From positions 1-7,154 of the forward strand of contig CANCEQ010000156.1 of the NCBI GenBank assembly GCA_947375085.1: a stretch of DNA of 7,154 nt, in the 5' to 3' direction. The notes beneath the pieces were generated by a model. That model searched no databases. It was not told where the DNA came from and worked only from the letters and a program-made list of their open reading frames with translations. This stretch comes from Flavobacteriales bacterium (lineage in GTDB: Bacteria; Bacteroidota; Bacteroidia; Flavobacteriales; Crocinitomicaceae). Below are positions 6,170-7,154 of this stretch, in pieces. Position numbers and translations under genes: made by a program. Position 1 is the stretch's first letter. Every line of letters starts with the position of its first letter.

Positions 6170-7154
6170 TTTTGTTAATTAAGGTAAGTATTTTAGTTTT
6201 TAATTCAGCAGCGTCAAATGGTTTTGACATATATTCATCCATTCCATGTTTTTTACACTTCTCCATAACTTGATTCGTAACATCAGCTGTTATAGCAATA
6301 ATTGGAATTGAGTTTTTTTCATTATTTTCTAGATTTCGAATTGTCTGAGCGGCTTCGTATCCATCCATTTCAGGCATCATTAAATCCATTAAAACAATAT
6401 CGAAGTCAGATTCTTTTACAGCCTCAACTGCTAATTTTCCATTTTCAACTGTAGTGACAATCGCTTCAAATTGACCCAAAATGGTTTGAGCTAACAATTG
6501 ATTAATAAGGTTATCTTCCGCTAATAAAATGCGTATATTTTGAATGGAAGTATTTAAATTTATTTTATTATTTAAGGAATTTAAGGAATTTAAGGAATTT
6601 CCTTTCTGTAAAGGCAAAATGATGGTGAATTTGGAGCCTGAACCAAATTCACTCTCAACAGTGACTTCGCCGTGCATTAAGTCAATTATTTTTTTTACAA
6701 TGGTTAGACCAAGTCCAGTTCCTCCATATTTTCTAGCTGTATCATCACTTGTTTGAACAAAAGGCTCGAATACTGAACTTAATTTGTCGCTTGGTATACC
6801 GATACCAGAATCTTGAACTGAAATCTCTACAAAATAGGTAAATTCATTTTCATTTAAAACAGAAAGAGATATAGATATTTTCCCTTGATGAGGCGTGAAT
6901 TTGACTGCGTTACTAATAAAATTAAGTAAGATTTGAGAAATTCGAATAGAATCACCTTTTAATATAGTAGGGAAATTATCTTCTATATTCGTAGTTGTAA
7001 CAATCTCTTTTTCATCAATTTTCACCTGAAAAGTGTCGAAAATATGCTGCGTTAAATTCACTAAATCGATATCATTTGATTCAAGTGACATTTTTCCTGC
7101 TTCGATTTTGGCTATATCCAATATGTCATTAATAATTACTAATAATATATCACC
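6162..7154 (-). CDS. Hybrid histidine kinase, C-terminal part (partial): end of DHp, ATPase domain, receiver
   Basis: The frame is open to the right edge, so the true start lies outside; a TTG at 7121 is an internal Leu codon, not a start. The visible 330 residues open in the second DHp helix (NDILDIAKIEAGK). A HATPase_c domain follows, with N-box Asn at about residue 82, the G1 motif DSGIGI at 115-120 and the G2 motif GGTGLGL at 144-150. After a Ser-Leu-Asn repeat linker (about 186-195) comes a receiver with acidic pair Glu213/Asp214, phospho-acceptor Asp257 in LMDLMMPEMDG, Thr289 and Lys311. By family knowledge it should autophosphorylate on a His just outside the window and pass the phosphate to its own receiver. 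No membrane segment is visible, but the sensor region is missing. It is the most upstream gene seen, and its stop codon lies inside the next gene. The type of protein is secure; its signal is unknown. Confidence 0.93.
   Translation of the reverse strand, partial: GDILLVIINDILDIAKIEAGKMSLESNDIDLVNLTQHIFDTFQVKIDEKEIVTTTNIEDNFPTILKGDSIRISQILLNFISNAVKFTPHQGKISISLSVLNENEFTYFVEISVQDSGIGIPSDKLSSVFEPFVQTSDDTARKYGGTGLGLTIVKKIIDLMHGEVTVESEFGSGSKFTIILPLQKGNSLNSLNSLNNKINLNTSIQNIRILLAEDNLINQLLAQTILGQFEAIVTTVENGKLAVEAVKESDFDIVLMDLMMPEMDGYEAAQTIRNLENNEKNSIPIIAITADVTNQVMEKCKKHGMDEYMSKPFDAAELKTKILTLINKNV
6571..6600 (-). repeat. 9-bp in-frame tandem repeat in the kinase linker (Asn-Ser-Leu units)
   Basis: Three perfect copies of ttaaggaat (plus-strand reading) occupy 6572-6598, and the 9-bp period extends by a base or two on each side. 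On the coding strand this gives Asn-Ser-Leu three times, followed by Asn-Asn. It sits exactly in the linker between the ATPase domain and the receiver of the partial hybrid kinase. A unit of three codons lets copy number change without breaking the frame. Confidence 0.9.

Larger units (their letters stand above)
1..7154 (-). other. Probable single operon of five signalling genes
   Basis: All five genes share the minus strand. Their junctions, in transcription order, are an 8-bp overlap, then gaps of 14 nt (5778-5791), 13 nt (4796-4808) and 11 nt (1548-1558). None of the gaps can hold a hairpin terminator, and I see no convincing promoter in them. The operon start and end both lie outside the window. 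Co-transcription is inferred from spacing. Confidence 0.75.

Noticed and set aside
6571..6600. The 9-bp tandem repeat as a CRISPR array or iteron
   Set aside because: The unit is 9 bp with no spacers, lies inside a coding frame, and translates to a regular linker peptide.
6544..6756. Plus-strand 70-aa open frame with a Phe-Lys-Glu repeat
   Set aside because: It is antisense to the ATPase domain and linker of the partial kinase. Its repeat is only the complement of the Asn-Ser-Leu linker repeat.
7089..7121. TTG at 7121 as the start codon of the right-edge kinase
   Set aside because: The frame stays open to 7154 and the residues before it (GDILLVIINDI) are the expected DHp helix leading into DILDIAKIEAGK. 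The TTG is therefore an internal Leu codon, and the gene is truncated by the window edge.

Overview
The window is a block of cytosolic two-component signalling genes from an AT-rich bacterium, most likely a member of the Bacteroidota (Flavobacteriia-like). The reasons are the strong A/T bias, A-rich start contexts without clear Shine-Dalgarno sequences, the soluble multi-PAS hybrid kinase style, and a small STAS-like protein of a type common beside such kinases in that phylum. The taxon is an inference, because no marker gene is present.

All five genes lie on the minus strand and read from right to left. In transcription order they are: (1) the C-terminal part of a hybrid histidine kinase (ATPase domain plus receiver), cut by the right edge; (2) a 125-aa STAS/SpoIIAA-like protein that overlaps gene 1 by 8 bp; (3) a 322-aa HAMP-like/DHp/receiver protein with an intact phospho-acceptor His box but no ATP-binding domain; (4) a 1078-aa GAF-PAS-PAS-PAS-DHp-ATPase-REC-REC hybrid kinase; (5) a protein starting with at least four PAS domains, cut by the left edge. 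Gene 5 has no stop inside the window, so it was read by direct translation from an ATG at 1547. The junctions are -8, 14, 13 and 11 nt. There is no room for internal terminators, and any main promoter should lie beyond the right edge.

The visible proteins show no membrane segments, DNA-binding domains or HPt domains. The locus therefore looks like an intracellular sensing and phosphorelay module. Two kinases with complete or partly visible catalytic cores could feed several receivers. The ATPase-less DHp-REC protein is a candidate phosphotransfer intermediate, and the STAS-like protein is a candidate protein-protein switch. This wiring is inference. The sequence directly shows the domain order, intact or altered key residues, tight gene packing, related receivers on either side of the STAS gene, and a 9-bp in-frame tandem repeat in one kinase linker. 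The plus-strand open frames were judged to be shadows. There is no non-coding stretch longer than 14 nt.
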